Shown here piece after piece: positions 8,597 through 17,048 of a stretch of 44,597 nt of DNA; position 1 is the first letter of the stretch; each line of letters opens with the position of its first letter. Below the pieces are notes generated by a model. That model was not told the DNA's origin. It searched no databases and saw only the letters and a program-made list of their open reading frames with translations. A program made the position numbers and the translations under genes. This DNA comes from Clostridia bacterium (GTDB lineage Bacteria; Bacillota; Clostridia; Oscillospirales; CAG-272): contig JAFTSB010000002.1 in the NCBI GenBank assembly GCA_017461945.1, forward strand, positions 1-44,597, in the 5' to 3' direction.

Positions 8597-9771
8597 TGAT
8601 CGACTATAGCTCCGTTCTTTCCAAAACCGTTATGGATCTGAAAAAATCAGGCATTCGCAAATTTTTCGATCTTCTCAACGACAAAAGCATGAAGGACGTG
8701 GTAGGTCTCACCGTGGGGCAGCCCGACTTTGTCACCCCTTGGCACATCCGCGAGGCAGGCATTGAAAGCCTGCAAAAGGGCAAGACCTATTACTCCCCCA
8801 ACGCCGGCTTTACCGAGCTTCAGAACGAGATCTCCAAGTATTTGAAGCGTCGCTTTGACCTCACCTATGCCCCCGAGCAAACGATTGTGACCGTGGGCGG
8901 CAGCGAGGCCATTGATCTGGCCATCCGTGCCGTGGTCGAGCCCGGTGATGAGGTGATCATCCCTACCCCCTGTTTTGTGTGCTACGAGCCCATTGTACGG
9001 ATGCAGGGTGGCATCCCCGTAACGGTAGAAACCACCTTTGAAGAAAAATTCAAGCTGACACCCTATGCCCTGAAAAAGGCTATCACGCCCAAAACAAAGA
9101 TGCTGGTGCTGGCTTATCCCAATAACCCCACCGGTGCCATTCTGACCCGTGAGGAGCTGGAGGAACTGGCAGAGATCCTGCGCAACACCAATATTGTGGT
9201 GCTTTCCGATGAGATCTACGCCGAGCTGACCTATGGTACGCAGCACACCTCCATTGCCTCCATTGACGGCATGTGGGAGCGCACCATTCTGGCCAGCGGC
9301 TTTGCCAAGGCCTATGCCATGACAGGCTGGCGTCTGGGTTATCTGGCCGCCCCTGCCCCCATTACCGAGCAAATGCTGAAGATCCATCAGTATGCCATCA
9401 TGTGCGCTCCCACCACCAGCCAGCTGGCCGCCATTGAGGCGCTGCGCAACGGCGACGAGGATATTCAGATGATGCGAGAGGAATACGATCGCCGTCGCCA
9501 CTATATTTACGAGGGCTTACGCTCCATTGGCATCGACTCCTTTGAGCCCCAGGGTGCGTTTTATATCTACCCCGATCTACGCCGTTTTGGCCTTTCCAGC
9601 GAGGAGTTCTGCAACCGATTGCTTTACGATTATCGCTGTGCCATTGTGCCCGGCACCGCCTTTGGGCAGGGTGGCGAGGGCTTCGCGCGCATTTCCTACG
9701 CCTATTCGGTCAAACACATTACCGAGGCTCTTTCACGCATCGAAAGCTTTGTGAAAAGCTTAAAAAAGTAA
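8596..9771 (+). CDS. PLP-dependent aminotransferase, class I/II (AspC/PatA-like)
   Basis: 391 residues, fold-type I. Seen: VGQPDFVTPWHIREA near the N-terminus, PNAGFTELQ, the PLP-region YPNNPTGAIL, VVLSDEIYAEL, and the Schiff-base lysine Lys238 in SGFAKAYAMTGWRLGY. It transfers amino groups between an amino acid and 2-oxoglutarate or another keto acid; the exact substrate (aspartate, aromatic or N-acetyl-diaminopimelate) cannot be told from sequence. It starts within the stop of the Lrp/AsnC gene, an arrangement common in Clostridia, so the regulator probably senses its substrate or product. Confidence 0.92.
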   Translation: MIDYSSVLSKTVMDLKKSGIRKFFDLLNDKSMKDVVGLTVGQPDFVTPWHIREAGIESLQKGKTYYSPNAGFTELQNEISKYLKRRFDLTYAPEQTIVTVGGSEAIDLAIRAVVEPGDEVIIPTPCFVCYEPIVRMQGGIPVTVETTFEEKFKLTPYALKKAITPKTKMLVLAYPNNPTGAILTREELEELAEILRNTNIVVLSDEIYAELTYGTQHTSIASIDGMWERTILASGFAKAYAMTGWRLGYLAAPAPITEQMLKIHQYAIMCAPTTSQLAAIEALRNGDEDIQMMREEYDRRRHYIYEGLRSIGIDSFEPQGAFYIYPDLRRFGLSSEEFCNRLLYDYRCAIVPGTAFGQGGEGFARISYAYSVKHITEALSRIESFVKSLKK

Positions 9772-9794
9772 GAAACGGTATCCTATTTTCATGC

Positions 9795-9829
9795 AAAGGC
9801 TCCCCCACACGCCGTGTGGGAGAGCCTTT
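9795..9829. repeat. GC-rich hairpin, possible dispersed repeat
   Basis: AAAGGCTC-C-CCCACACG pairs with CGTGTGGG-A-GAGCCTTT (17 positions, one C/A mismatch). There is no T run after it on the plus strand. Its CCCACAC/GTGTGGG stem inside AAAGGCT/AGCCTTT ends resembles small palindromic repeats dispersed in gut Clostridia genomes, but only one copy is in this window. Confidence 0.45.
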
Positions 9830-9857
9830 GCCGGTTACAACACGCAAGAATTCTCTG

Positions 9858-9899
9858 CGGTATGCAAAAAGCCGCCAAAGGGCGGCTTTTTGCATACCG
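9858..9899. terminator. bidirectional terminator, aminotransferase / gpr
   Basis: A perfect 19-bp stem, CGGTATGCAAAAAGCCGCC (9858-9876) with GGCGGCTTTTTGCATACCG (9881-9899), AAAG loop. It lies between the convergent aminotransferase and gpr genes; the internal A and T runs allow termination on both strands. Confidence 0.9.
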
Positions 9900-9915
9900 T
9901 TTTGCCATTTTTGTG

Positions 9916-10806
9916 TCAAATGGGTGGCTCCACCACCGAAAAAGCTTTTTCGATGGAGGAGGCTAACAGCACAGCGGCAGTAGCGGTTAACAGATCTACA
10001 TCCTTGGGCGAAACGAAAAAGCCCCGGCTTGCCTTCAGTTCGCTATGCAGCTCCTCGGCCAGCACCTTCAGCCCTGCCTTGCACAGCATGTCGCTGACCA
10101 GCGTAGCAGACTCCACCACGGTGGGCACTCCCAAGGCCATAACCGGCACTCCCACAGTGGAGCGATCCACGGCAAGACTTCCTCTGCCGACCCCCGAGCC
10201 AGGAACAATGCCGGTATCCGACAGCTGTACCGTTGCACCCAGTCTTGCGGTATGACGAGCGGCCAAGGCATCCACCGCCACGATCAGGTCCGGTTCGATG
10301 GCCATGGCCGCACCTTTGATGACCTCCAGCGTTTCCACGCCCGTGCGAGCCGGCACGCCGGGCGCTATGGCGGCCAGCTCACAAAGCCCCACCGCCGAAA
10401 ACAGCGCCTGATCCTTGCGGTGCAGATGGCGCGTAACCGCCAGTCGACGCACCGTATGCGTACCCACGGCGTCGGCAGTCAGATCGGCATTGCCAAGGCC
10501 CACCACCAGCGCGGTAAAATCTTGTTTGATCCGACGACCGCACATCCGCTCTGCCATGGTGCGGATCTCCACCGCAAGAGCGCATCGCACCCGCTCCATT
10601 TCATCGGTTTCCATAGACTGCAAGGTGCCACATTCCAAGGTCACATAATGCCCCACCGGCTTTCGCAGCTGCCGGGCAGCCGCAGGGCTTTTGATCTGAA
10701 CACGGAAAATGCGGCATCCGCCGCCCTCCCCTTCACTGATGCGGACACCGTCCACCCCCTCGGTCTCGCTTTCCATTGCCAGGTCGCTATGCGTATATTC
10801 CCCCAT
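9916..10806 (-). CDS. gpr: germination protease GPR
   Basis: Aspartic-type endopeptidase (family A25) that degrades small acid-soluble spore proteins at germination; made as a zymogen in the forespore and self-processed. 296 residues, somewhat shorter than the Bacillus protein (~370). Seen: N-terminal THSDLAMESE, equivalent to the processing region, then LIVAVDALAARHTARLG and TVQLSDTGIVPGSGVG, the most conserved block of the family, then GVPVMALGVPTVVESATL. Ribosome binding site GGGGGAG. No convincing sigma-F/sigma-G promoter was recognised in the 240 A/T-rich bases upstream. Its presence marks the organism as an endospore former. Confidence 0.95.
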   Translation of the reverse strand: MGEYTHSDLAMESETEGVDGVRISEGEGGGCRIFRVQIKSPAAARQLRKPVGHYVTLECGTLQSMETDEMERVRCALAVEIRTMAERMCGRRIKQDFTALVVGLGNADLTADAVGTHTVRRLAVTRHLHRKDQALFSAVGLCELAAIAPGVPARTGVETLEVIKGAAMAIEPDLIVAVDALAARHTARLGATVQLSDTGIVPGSGVGRGSLAVDRSTVGVPVMALGVPTVVESATLVSDMLCKAGLKVLAEELHSELKASRGFFVSPKDVDLLTATAAVLLASSIEKAFSVVEPPI

Positions 10807-10939
10807 CCTACTCTCCCCCTGTACATGTTATATTTATTTAATATTTCTTTTTAAAGGCTTTTATATGTGTAATCTGCCCAATTTTCCCAAAAAACATTGT
10901 GCAAGTGTCCAAACCTTTTTGAAAACCTATGCGCAACGC

Positions 10940-10968
10940 TTGAATTCGCGCGAGAGTTGTGCTATAAT
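10940..10968 (+). promoter_or_regulatory. promoter for the substrate-binding lipoprotein
   Basis: TTGAAT (10940-10945), 17-base spacer, TATAAT (10963-10968). It leaves a leader of about 75 bases before the ATG at 11050; no riboswitch-like structure was recognised in it. Confidence 0.75.
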
Positions 10969-11049
10969 ATGGAATGTTAAAATGGCATTGGAATAGGTGT
11001 GCCCTGCAGGGGCTGCCTGCATGCCTTTAAGCCAAGGAGGAATAACAAA

Positions 11050-12906
11050 ATGATGAAACGTGTTGTTGCTCTCATCCTGTGCCTTGCAACGGTGCTGCTT
11101 TGCCTGACCGCTTGCGCAAAAAGCGAGGATGACAAGGGTGCGTACATCCGCATGTATTTGAACGAGCCTGTGTATGATGTAGACCCCTTGAATGCATTTG
11201 ACAACGAGGCCACCCTGCAGATCGTCAGTATGCTGTTCGAGGGCCTTTTCACCGCCGATGAAAATGGCAAGCCCCAAAAGGCTCTTGTTGATTCTTACGA
11301 CTACATCAAGGACGAGGAGAAGGGCGAATACATCCTTTCTCTCTCCCTCAAGCAGACCAACTGGTCTGACGGCGTTCAGCTGACTGCCACCGATGCGCAG
11401 TACGCCTTCCGCCGTTTGCTGTTCACAGACACCTCGCACCCTGCTGCCGTGCTGCTGTACGACATCAAGAATGCACGCTCCATTGCCGAGGGCAATGACA
11501 CCGTGGACCATCTGGGCGTCACCGTGGTCGATAACCTGACCCTGGAGATCGAGTTTGAAAAGGACATTGACGTAGACAAGTTCCTGCTGTCTTTGTGCAG
11601 CCCTGCCCTTTACCCCCTGCGTGACGATATCGTGGATACCGATTCCAACTGGAGCAAGAAGGCCGGCGTTGTTTGCAGCGGTCCCTTCATCCTCCGTTCT
11701 ATGGACTACAAGTACAAGGACGGCTTCATCCTGGAGCGCAATGGCTATTACTACCGTGACCGTACCAAGGACGATGTTGATGAATACGTAACCCCTTACC
11801 GCATCGTTGTCAACTATATGACCGATGACGTGGCTGCCCAGCTGAAAACGCTGAACAGCAAGGAGGCCGGCTCCCTTTACTACTTCAGCAGCATTCCCTT
11901 CTCCGCTCGCTCCAATGACGAGTACGCTTCTCTTCTGAAGGACGTGAAGGTATCCAACGCTCCTTCCACCCATGTTTACTATCTCAACCAAAACGCGCTG
12001 ATCAATGGTGAGGCACTTTTCGCCAAAACCGAGGTCAGAAAAGCTCTTTCGATGGTGATTGACCGTGAAGCAATTGCCAAGGCCGTGGTTTATGCGATTG
12101 CTGCCGATGCGCTGGTTCCCTACACCCTGCGCAACCGTCCCGACCGCAAGGTCGAGTTCCGCGAGAAGGCAGAATCCTACATTTCCACTGCTCCGCAGGT
12201 GGACGAGGCAAAGAAACTGCTCTCCGATGCCGGCATTAAGGCAGGCTCCTATTCCTTCTCCATCACCGTGGCCGCTCGCGATGCCGAGCATGTGGCAATG
12301 GCGAACCTGGTCAAGGCCGCTTGGTCCACCCTGGGCTTTAATGTCACCGTCAACGCCCTTGACGTGGTTGAGAATGTCGATCTTGTGGTAGACGCAAAGG
12401 ACCCTGAAAAGATCAACCAGGTTCCCAACGGCACCTACAGCGATCCCTGGAGAACCGCTCTGCAGACCGGCAGCTTTGAGGTCATCGCATTGGATCTGGT
12501 TGCTACCTCTCCCGATGCCTTTATGTATCTGGCTCCCTTTGCCACCCAGTTCTCCGGCATGGCCATCAACATGACTGACTACTCTTTGACTCCTCACGTT
12601 ACCGGCTATAACGATGCCGAATACAACGAGAAGATCGAGGCAGCCTTTGCCGCTGAAAAGGCCAAGGACCGCGCAGCTCTGCTCCACGAGGCAGAGGCAA
12701 TGCTGCTGGAGGATATGCCCGTTATTCCGATCGTTTACAATCAGAATGCCACCTTGAAGGGCAAGGGCCTTTCCGGCATGGAAACCTCCTTCTTCTGCAA
12801 CTCGGTGTTCACCGAGATCAAGCTTTCCGGCTATTGGAAGATCGCCATCCGCGACGGTTTTGTCGTTGAGGATGACGGCTCTGGCGAGGAAGAAGTCAGC
12901 GAATAA
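11050..12906 (+). CDS. oligopeptide ABC transporter substrate-binding lipoprotein (family 5)
   Basis: 618 residues. Signal peptide with lipobox LTAC, cysteine at 22, so it should be lipid-anchored on the outer face of the membrane. The rest is a SBP_bac_5 (OppA/DppA-like) fold: MLFEGLFTADENGKPQ, the WSDGVQLTATDAQYAFRRLL block and SGPFILRSMDYK are typical. Such proteins deliver peptides or other solutes to an ABC importer, but no permease or ATPase genes are adjacent. The C-terminus ends in an acidic tail (EDDGSGEEEVSE). Start at 11050 follows AAGGAGGAATAAC; an ATG at 11053 is also possible. Confidence 0.93.
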   Translation: MMKRVVALILCLATVLLCLTACAKSEDDKGAYIRMYLNEPVYDVDPLNAFDNEATLQIVSMLFEGLFTADENGKPQKALVDSYDYIKDEEKGEYILSLSLKQTNWSDGVQLTATDAQYAFRRLLFTDTSHPAAVLLYDIKNARSIAEGNDTVDHLGVTVVDNLTLEIEFEKDIDVDKFLLSLCSPALYPLRDDIVDTDSNWSKKAGVVCSGPFILRSMDYKYKDGFILERNGYYYRDRTKDDVDEYVTPYRIVVNYMTDDVAAQLKTLNSKEAGSLYYFSSIPFSARSNDEYASLLKDVKVSNAPSTHVYYLNQNALINGEALFAKTEVRKALSMVIDREAIAKAVVYAIAADALVPYTLRNRPDRKVEFREKAESYISTAPQVDEAKKLLSDAGIKAGSYSFSITVAARDAEHVAMANLVKAAWSTLGFNVTVNALDVVENVDLVVDAKDPEKINQVPNGTYSDPWRTALQTGSFEVIALDLVATSPDAFMYLAPFATQFSGMAINMTDYSLTPHVTGYNDAEYNEKIEAAFAAEKAKDRAALLHEAEAMLLEDMPVIPIVYNQNATLKGKGLSGMETSFFCNSVFTEIKLSGYWKIAIRDGFVVEDDGSGEEEVSE

Positions 12907-12921
12907 TTCCCTATAACATCC

Positions 12922-12956
12922 GCTCCCATCTGCCAAGTGGCAGATGGGAGCTTTTT
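12922..12956 (+). terminator. terminator after the substrate-binding protein gene
   Basis: GCTCCCATCTGCC (12922-12934), AAGT loop, GGCAGATGGGAGC (12939-12951), then TTTTT. Classic intrinsic terminator. Confidence 0.93.
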
Positions 12957-13022
12957 GCTCCTTATGGAAGGGGCTTTTCTTTATAATAATGTAATTTTCT
13001 GCCAGTTTTTAAATAGAAACCA

Positions 13023-13051
13023 TAGACAAAAGAAAGAAAATATGTTATACT
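13023..13051 (+). promoter_or_regulatory. probable promoter for the 13.1-17.8 kb operon
   Basis: TAGACA (13023-13028), 17-base spacer, TATACT (13046-13051), followed by GGAGG at 13067. Moderate match to sigma-A consensus. Confidence 0.5.
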
Positions 13052-13079
13052 TGACTTTGTATAAACGGAGGTGGCAAAA

Positions 13080-13682
13080 ATGGAGATATCCGAGATCGGG
13101 CCCGGTGGGTTTGCTTCAAGCTGCTATCTGGTAACCCAAGGACGCGATGCCGTACTGATCGATTGCTCCGCCCCCGTTTCTGTCATTGAGCAAGCCTTGC
13201 AAAAGCAAAATGCCACGCTGCACGGTGTCATCTGCACACACGGCCATTTTGATCACGTTCTGACGGTTGACGAGGTGCGCGCACAGTTTGGTGTTCCCCT
13301 TTATCTGCACCGCAACGATGCGGAGCTGCTGTCCGACGGACACAAAAACGCCTTTTCCACCTTTTTTGGCATAGACCGTACGTGGATGCCGGCGGAACGG
13401 CTTTTTAGCGAGGGCGACACCTTAACACTTGGCTCCCTCTCCTTTACCGTTTTGCACACCCCCGGCCACACCCCCGGCTCGTCGATACTGCTGGCAGAGC
13501 AGGTCGCCTTTACCGGTGACACGCTGTTTGTGGGCGGCGTTGGCCGCACAGACCTTTACGGCGGCGACCAAGAGCAGCTCCTTGCCTCACTCAAACGGTT
13601 ATCCTCCCTCCCCGGGACGCTGACCGTTTACCCCGGCCACGGTGCGTGTGGCCCCCTCTCTCTTGCTCTTTCTCTATTTTGA
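13080..13682 (+). CDS. metallo-beta-lactamase-fold hydrolase (glyoxalase II-like)
   Basis: 200 residues. Zinc ligands visible: THGHFDH (His54, His56, Asp58, His59), TPGHTPGS, FTGDTLF and PGHG near the C-terminus. It resembles the short cytosolic YcbL/GloB-like hydrolases; the substrate is unknown. The ATG at 13080 is eight bases from GGAGG; an in-frame GTG at 13071 overlaps that site and is less likely. After PGHG the protein ends in ACGPLSLALSLF instead of the usual 'PxTTI..E...NP(F/Y)L' tail, so the last strand is divergent or lost. gltX begins 22 bases downstream, probably on the same transcript. Confidence 0.87.
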   Translation: MEISEIGPGGFASSCYLVTQGRDAVLIDCSAPVSVIEQALQKQNATLHGVICTHGHFDHVLTVDEVRAQFGVPLYLHRNDAELLSDGHKNAFSTFFGIDRTWMPAERLFSEGDTLTLGSLSFTVLHTPGHTPGSSILLAEQVAFTGDTLFVGGVGRTDLYGGDQEQLLASLKRLSSLPGTLTVYPGHGACGPLSLALSLF

Positions 13683-13704
13683 TCATTATAATTTGAGGTA
13701 TACT

Positions 13705-15351
13705 ATGGATACAAATGTACTTGCCAATCTGCTTTTCCCCCACGTCACCCTGACCCCCGAGGACATGGAGCAGCGTTTTCCCACGCGCAACCTCCCTGAA
13801 GGTGCTGTCATTTCCCGTATGGCTCCCAGCCCCACCGGCTTTGTCCATTTGGGCAATCTGGTGCAGGGTCTGACCTCCGAGCGTATGTGCCACCAATCGG
13901 GCGGCCTGCTGTTTTTGCGCGTAGAGGACACCGACGCCAAGCGCGAGGTGCCCGGTGCCGTGCAGACGTTGATCGAGGGCTTGCGTCATTACAATATCAA
14001 CTTTGACGAAGGCGCCACCATTGACGGCGATGCCGGCAATTATGGCCCGTATCGCCAGCGTCAGCGTGTGGAGATCTATCACGTATATGCCAAGCAGCTG
14101 GTGCTGCAGGGCGAGGCTTATCCCTGCTTTTGCACCGAGGAGGAGCTGGCCGACATTCACGCCCGTCAAGAGGCAGAAAAGGCCAACTTCGGTTACTTTG
14201 GCAAATGGGCGGTCTGGCGTGATCGCTCGATTGAGGAGATCAAGGCCGAGTTGGACAAGGGCACGCCCTACGTGCTTCGTTTCCGCTCCACGGGCTCAAT
14301 TGAAAACAAGATCAAGTTCACCGACTTGATTAAGGGCAATCTGGAGTTGACCGAAAACGACATTGACCACGTGCTGCTCAAGTCCGATGGCATTCCCACC
14401 TATCACTTTGCCCACGCCGTAGACGACCACTTGATGCGCACCACCCACGTGGTACGTGGTGACGAGTGGCTCCCTACGCTCCCCTTCCACTTGCAGCTGT
14501 TCCGCTCTCTTGGATTTAAGCCCCCCAAATATCTGCATATCGGTCCGCTGATGAAGATGGACGGCGAGAGCAAGCGCAAGCTTTCCAAGCGCAAGGACCC
14601 CGAGCTGGCGTTGACCTATTACCGCGCTGCCGGCTTTCCAGTACAGTCGGTGTATGAGTATCTGATGACAGTGCTGAACTCCAACTTTGAGGATTGGCGC
14701 CGCGCCAACCCCGATGCTGACGTAGACGCCTTCAAGTTCTCGCACAAGAAAATGAACCCCGCCGGCTCTCTGTTTGACGAGGCCAAGCTGCGTGACGTTT
14801 CCAAGAACGTGATCTCCCGTATGAGCGCTGATCGGGTTTATGATGAGGTCTGTGCCTTTGCCAAGGATTATGACCTGGATCTTTATCGTCACCTTACCGC
14901 AGCCCCCGATTACAGCAAGGCCATTCTGGCCATTGGTCGCGGCGGAAAGAAGCCCCGCAAGGACTTTGCCGTTTGGACCGATGTCAAGCCTTATTTGGAC
15001 TTTTTCTTTGACGATTGGTTCCAAATCACCGATACGTATCCCGAAAATTTTGCAAAATCCGACATCAAAGCGGCGTTGGAAAAATTCAAGGCCACCTATG
15101 ACCCGGCCGACGACTCTAACCTTTGGTTTGATAAGATCAAGGCCGTGGCTGATGAGCTGGGCTTTGCCTCGGATATGAAGGCTTACCGTGAAAATCCCAC
15201 AGCCTTTGGCGGCAGCGTGGCAGATGTCAGTATGTTCCTGCGCGTGGCTGTCACCGGCCGTCTCAACTCCCCCGATATGTACGCCGTTATGCAGATCCTG
15301 GGCAAGGACCGTGTCATGGCGCGCATCGATGCTATGCTGGCAACACTTTAA
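13705..15351 (+). CDS. gltX: glutamate--tRNA ligase
   Basis: Class I aminoacyl-tRNA synthetase charging tRNA-Glu. 548 residues, at the long end for the bacterial enzyme. Seen: the HIGH motif as HLGN within PSPTGFVHLGNL, the KMSKS equivalent KLSKRKD within ESKRKLSKRKDPE, and the anticodon-binding helical C-terminal half. Start chosen at 13705 with GAGG upstream; the frame is open upstream into the preceding gene but is not conserved there. The next gene, 20 bases downstream, is glnS, so both glutamate-family synthetases are made together. Whether this GltX also charges tRNA-Gln cannot be told from sequence. Confidence 0.96.
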   Translation: MDTNVLANLLFPHVTLTPEDMEQRFPTRNLPEGAVISRMAPSPTGFVHLGNLVQGLTSERMCHQSGGLLFLRVEDTDAKREVPGAVQTLIEGLRHYNINFDEGATIDGDAGNYGPYRQRQRVEIYHVYAKQLVLQGEAYPCFCTEEELADIHARQEAEKANFGYFGKWAVWRDRSIEEIKAELDKGTPYVLRFRSTGSIENKIKFTDLIKGNLELTENDIDHVLLKSDGIPTYHFAHAVDDHLMRTTHVVRGDEWLPTLPFHLQLFRSLGFKPPKYLHIGPLMKMDGESKRKLSKRKDPELALTYYRAAGFPVQSVYEYLMTVLNSNFEDWRRANPDADVDAFKFSHKKMNPAGSLFDEAKLRDVSKNVISRMSADRVYDEVCAFAKDYDLDLYRHLTAAPDYSKAILAIGRGGKKPRKDFAVWTDVKPYLDFFFDDWFQITDTYPENFAKSDIKAALEKFKATYDPADDSNLWFDKIKAVADELGFASDMKAYRENPTAFGGSVADVSMFLRVAVTGRLNSPDMYAVMQILGKDRVMARIDAMLATL

Positions 15352-15371
15352 GGAAATAAAGGTATAAAAAC

Positions 15372-17027
15372 ATGGAAGAAATCATCAGCTCCAATTTTAT
15401 TCACGATATCATTGACGAGGATCTGCGTCAGAATCCCGATCTGAAAATTCACACCCGTTTCCCCCCCGAACCCAATGGTTATCTGCACATTGGCTCGGCC
15501 AAGGCCATTGCCATTAACGTAGAAACGGCACGCAAATACGGCGGTCTCTTTAACCTCCGTTATGACGACACCAACCCCACCAAAGAGGACACCGAATACG
15601 TCGATTCGATCTATGAGGATCTTTGCTGGCTGGGTGCCACCCCCACGGGCGGCGTGTTCTATGGTTCCGACTATTTTGACAAGTGCTATGAGTTTGCCGT
15701 AAAATTGATCAAGGACGGCAAAGCCTACGTTTGCGATCTTTCGGCTGAGGAGCTTCGCGCTACTCGCGGTACGTTGACCGAAAAGGGCACCGAGAGCCCC
15801 TATCGCAACCGCACCGTGGAGGAAAATCTGGATCTGTTCACCCGTATGAAAAACGGCGAATTCCCCGACGGCTCCAAGACCCTGCGCGCCAAGATCGATA
15901 TGGCCTCCCCCAATATCAATATGCGCGATCCTGCCATTTACCGCATTGTCCGTGCCCATCATCACCGCCAGGGCGACAAGTGGTGCATCTATCCTCTTTA
16001 CGACTATGCACATCCCATTCAGGATGCGCTGGAAGGCATCACCCACTCCCTTTGCTCGCTGGAGTTTGAAAACCACAGACCCCTTTACGAGTGGGTGGTG
16101 GATAACATCGGCTTTGAGAAAAAGCCCAAGCAGCGCGAGTTTGCCCGTTTGAATATCACCAATACCGTCATGTCCAAGCGCTATTTGCGCTCGCTGGTGG
16201 AAAGCAATACCGTAGACGGATGGGATGACCCCCGTCTGCCCACCATTTGTGCGCTCCGCCGCCGTGGCTATACCCCCGAATCCATCTTCCGCTTTGTACG
16301 CGAGTGCGGCGTTGCCAAATCCGATAGCCTGGTAGATATCGGCATGCTGGAGCATTGCATCCGCGACGAGCTGAACGAAAATGCCCCCCGTCGCATCGCC
16401 ATCAAAAAGCCCATTTTGGTGGAGATCACCAACTATGACGAGGGCCGCGAGGAGACCTTTGACCTGCCCAATCATCCTCAAAAGCCCGAAATGGGCACCC
16501 GAGCAATGCCCTTCACCCGTGAGTTGTATATTGATGCGGACGACTTTGCCGAGGTTCCGCCCCCCAAATTCTTCCGTATGAAGCCCGACGGCGAGGTGCG
16601 ATTGATGGGTGCTTATATCGTGCGCTGCAACGAGATCGTAAAGGATGCCGATGGCAACATTGAGCGCATTCTCTGCACCGCCGACCTGGAGACCCGCAAC
16701 AATATGCCTGCCGACGGTCGCAAGATCAAGGGCACCATCCATTGGCTTTCTGCCAAGTATGCCGTGGACACCACCTTGATGCTGTACGACAATCTGCTGA
16801 CCATTGAAAATCCCGGCGACCTGCCCGAGGGCAAGACCTATAACGATTATCTCAACCCCCAGTCTCTGACCAAGGTGGAGCATGCCAAGATCGAGCCTGC
16901 TCTGGCTGAATCGAAGGCCGGCGACAAGTTCCAGTTTGTGCGTGACGGCTATTACTGCCGCGACTCCAAATACGAAAACACCTTCAACCGCGTCGTTGGC
17001 TTGAAGGATAGCTTTCCCAAGAAATAA
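15372..17027 (+). CDS. glnS: glutamine--tRNA ligase
   Basis: Direct glutaminyl-tRNA synthetase, 551 residues, close to the E. coli length (~554). Seen: HIGH region PPEPNGYLHIGSAKA, KMSKS equivalent VMSKRYL, the GlnRS-typical IHDIIDEDL N-terminus and the two anticodon-binding beta barrels (VEITNYDEGREETFDLPNHP and LYIDADDFAEVPPPKFFR). Most Firmicutes lack this enzyme and make Gln-tRNA by amidation; its presence in some Clostridia is usually explained by old horizontal transfer. Codon use looks like its neighbours, so any transfer is not recent. Ribosome binding site AAGG upstream; directly downstream of gltX. Confidence 0.97.
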   Translation: MEEIISSNFIHDIIDEDLRQNPDLKIHTRFPPEPNGYLHIGSAKAIAINVETARKYGGLFNLRYDDTNPTKEDTEYVDSIYEDLCWLGATPTGGVFYGSDYFDKCYEFAVKLIKDGKAYVCDLSAEELRATRGTLTEKGTESPYRNRTVEENLDLFTRMKNGEFPDGSKTLRAKIDMASPNINMRDPAIYRIVRAHHHRQGDKWCIYPLYDYAHPIQDALEGITHSLCSLEFENHRPLYEWVVDNIGFEKKPKQREFARLNITNTVMSKRYLRSLVESNTVDGWDDPRLPTICALRRRGYTPESIFRFVRECGVAKSDSLVDIGMLEHCIRDELNENAPRRIAIKKPILVEITNYDEGREETFDLPNHPQKPEMGTRAMPFTRELYIDADDFAEVPPPKFFRMKPDGEVRLMGAYIVRCNEIVKDADGNIERILCTADLETRNNMPADGRKIKGTIHWLSAKYAVDTTLMLYDNLLTIENPGDLPEGKTYNDYLNPQSLTKVEHAKIEPALAESKAGDKFQFVRDGYYCRDSKYENTFNRVVGLKDSFPKK

Positions 17028-17048
17028 CATTCGAAAGGAACAAAAATC

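Noticed and set aside
10807-10939. Possible sigma-G promoter for gpr
   Set aside because: No pair of boxes with acceptable spacing could be found in the A/T-rich stretch.
12957-13079. Possible riboswitch or T-box leader before the gltX operon
   Set aside because: No stem series, specifier or T-box sequence is seen; only a moderate promoter and a ribosome binding site.
13663-13692. TTGCTC-18-TATAAT in front of gltX
   Set aside because: It would start transcription downstream of the gltX ribosome binding site, so it cannot give a normal mRNA; gltX is more likely read from the operon promoter.
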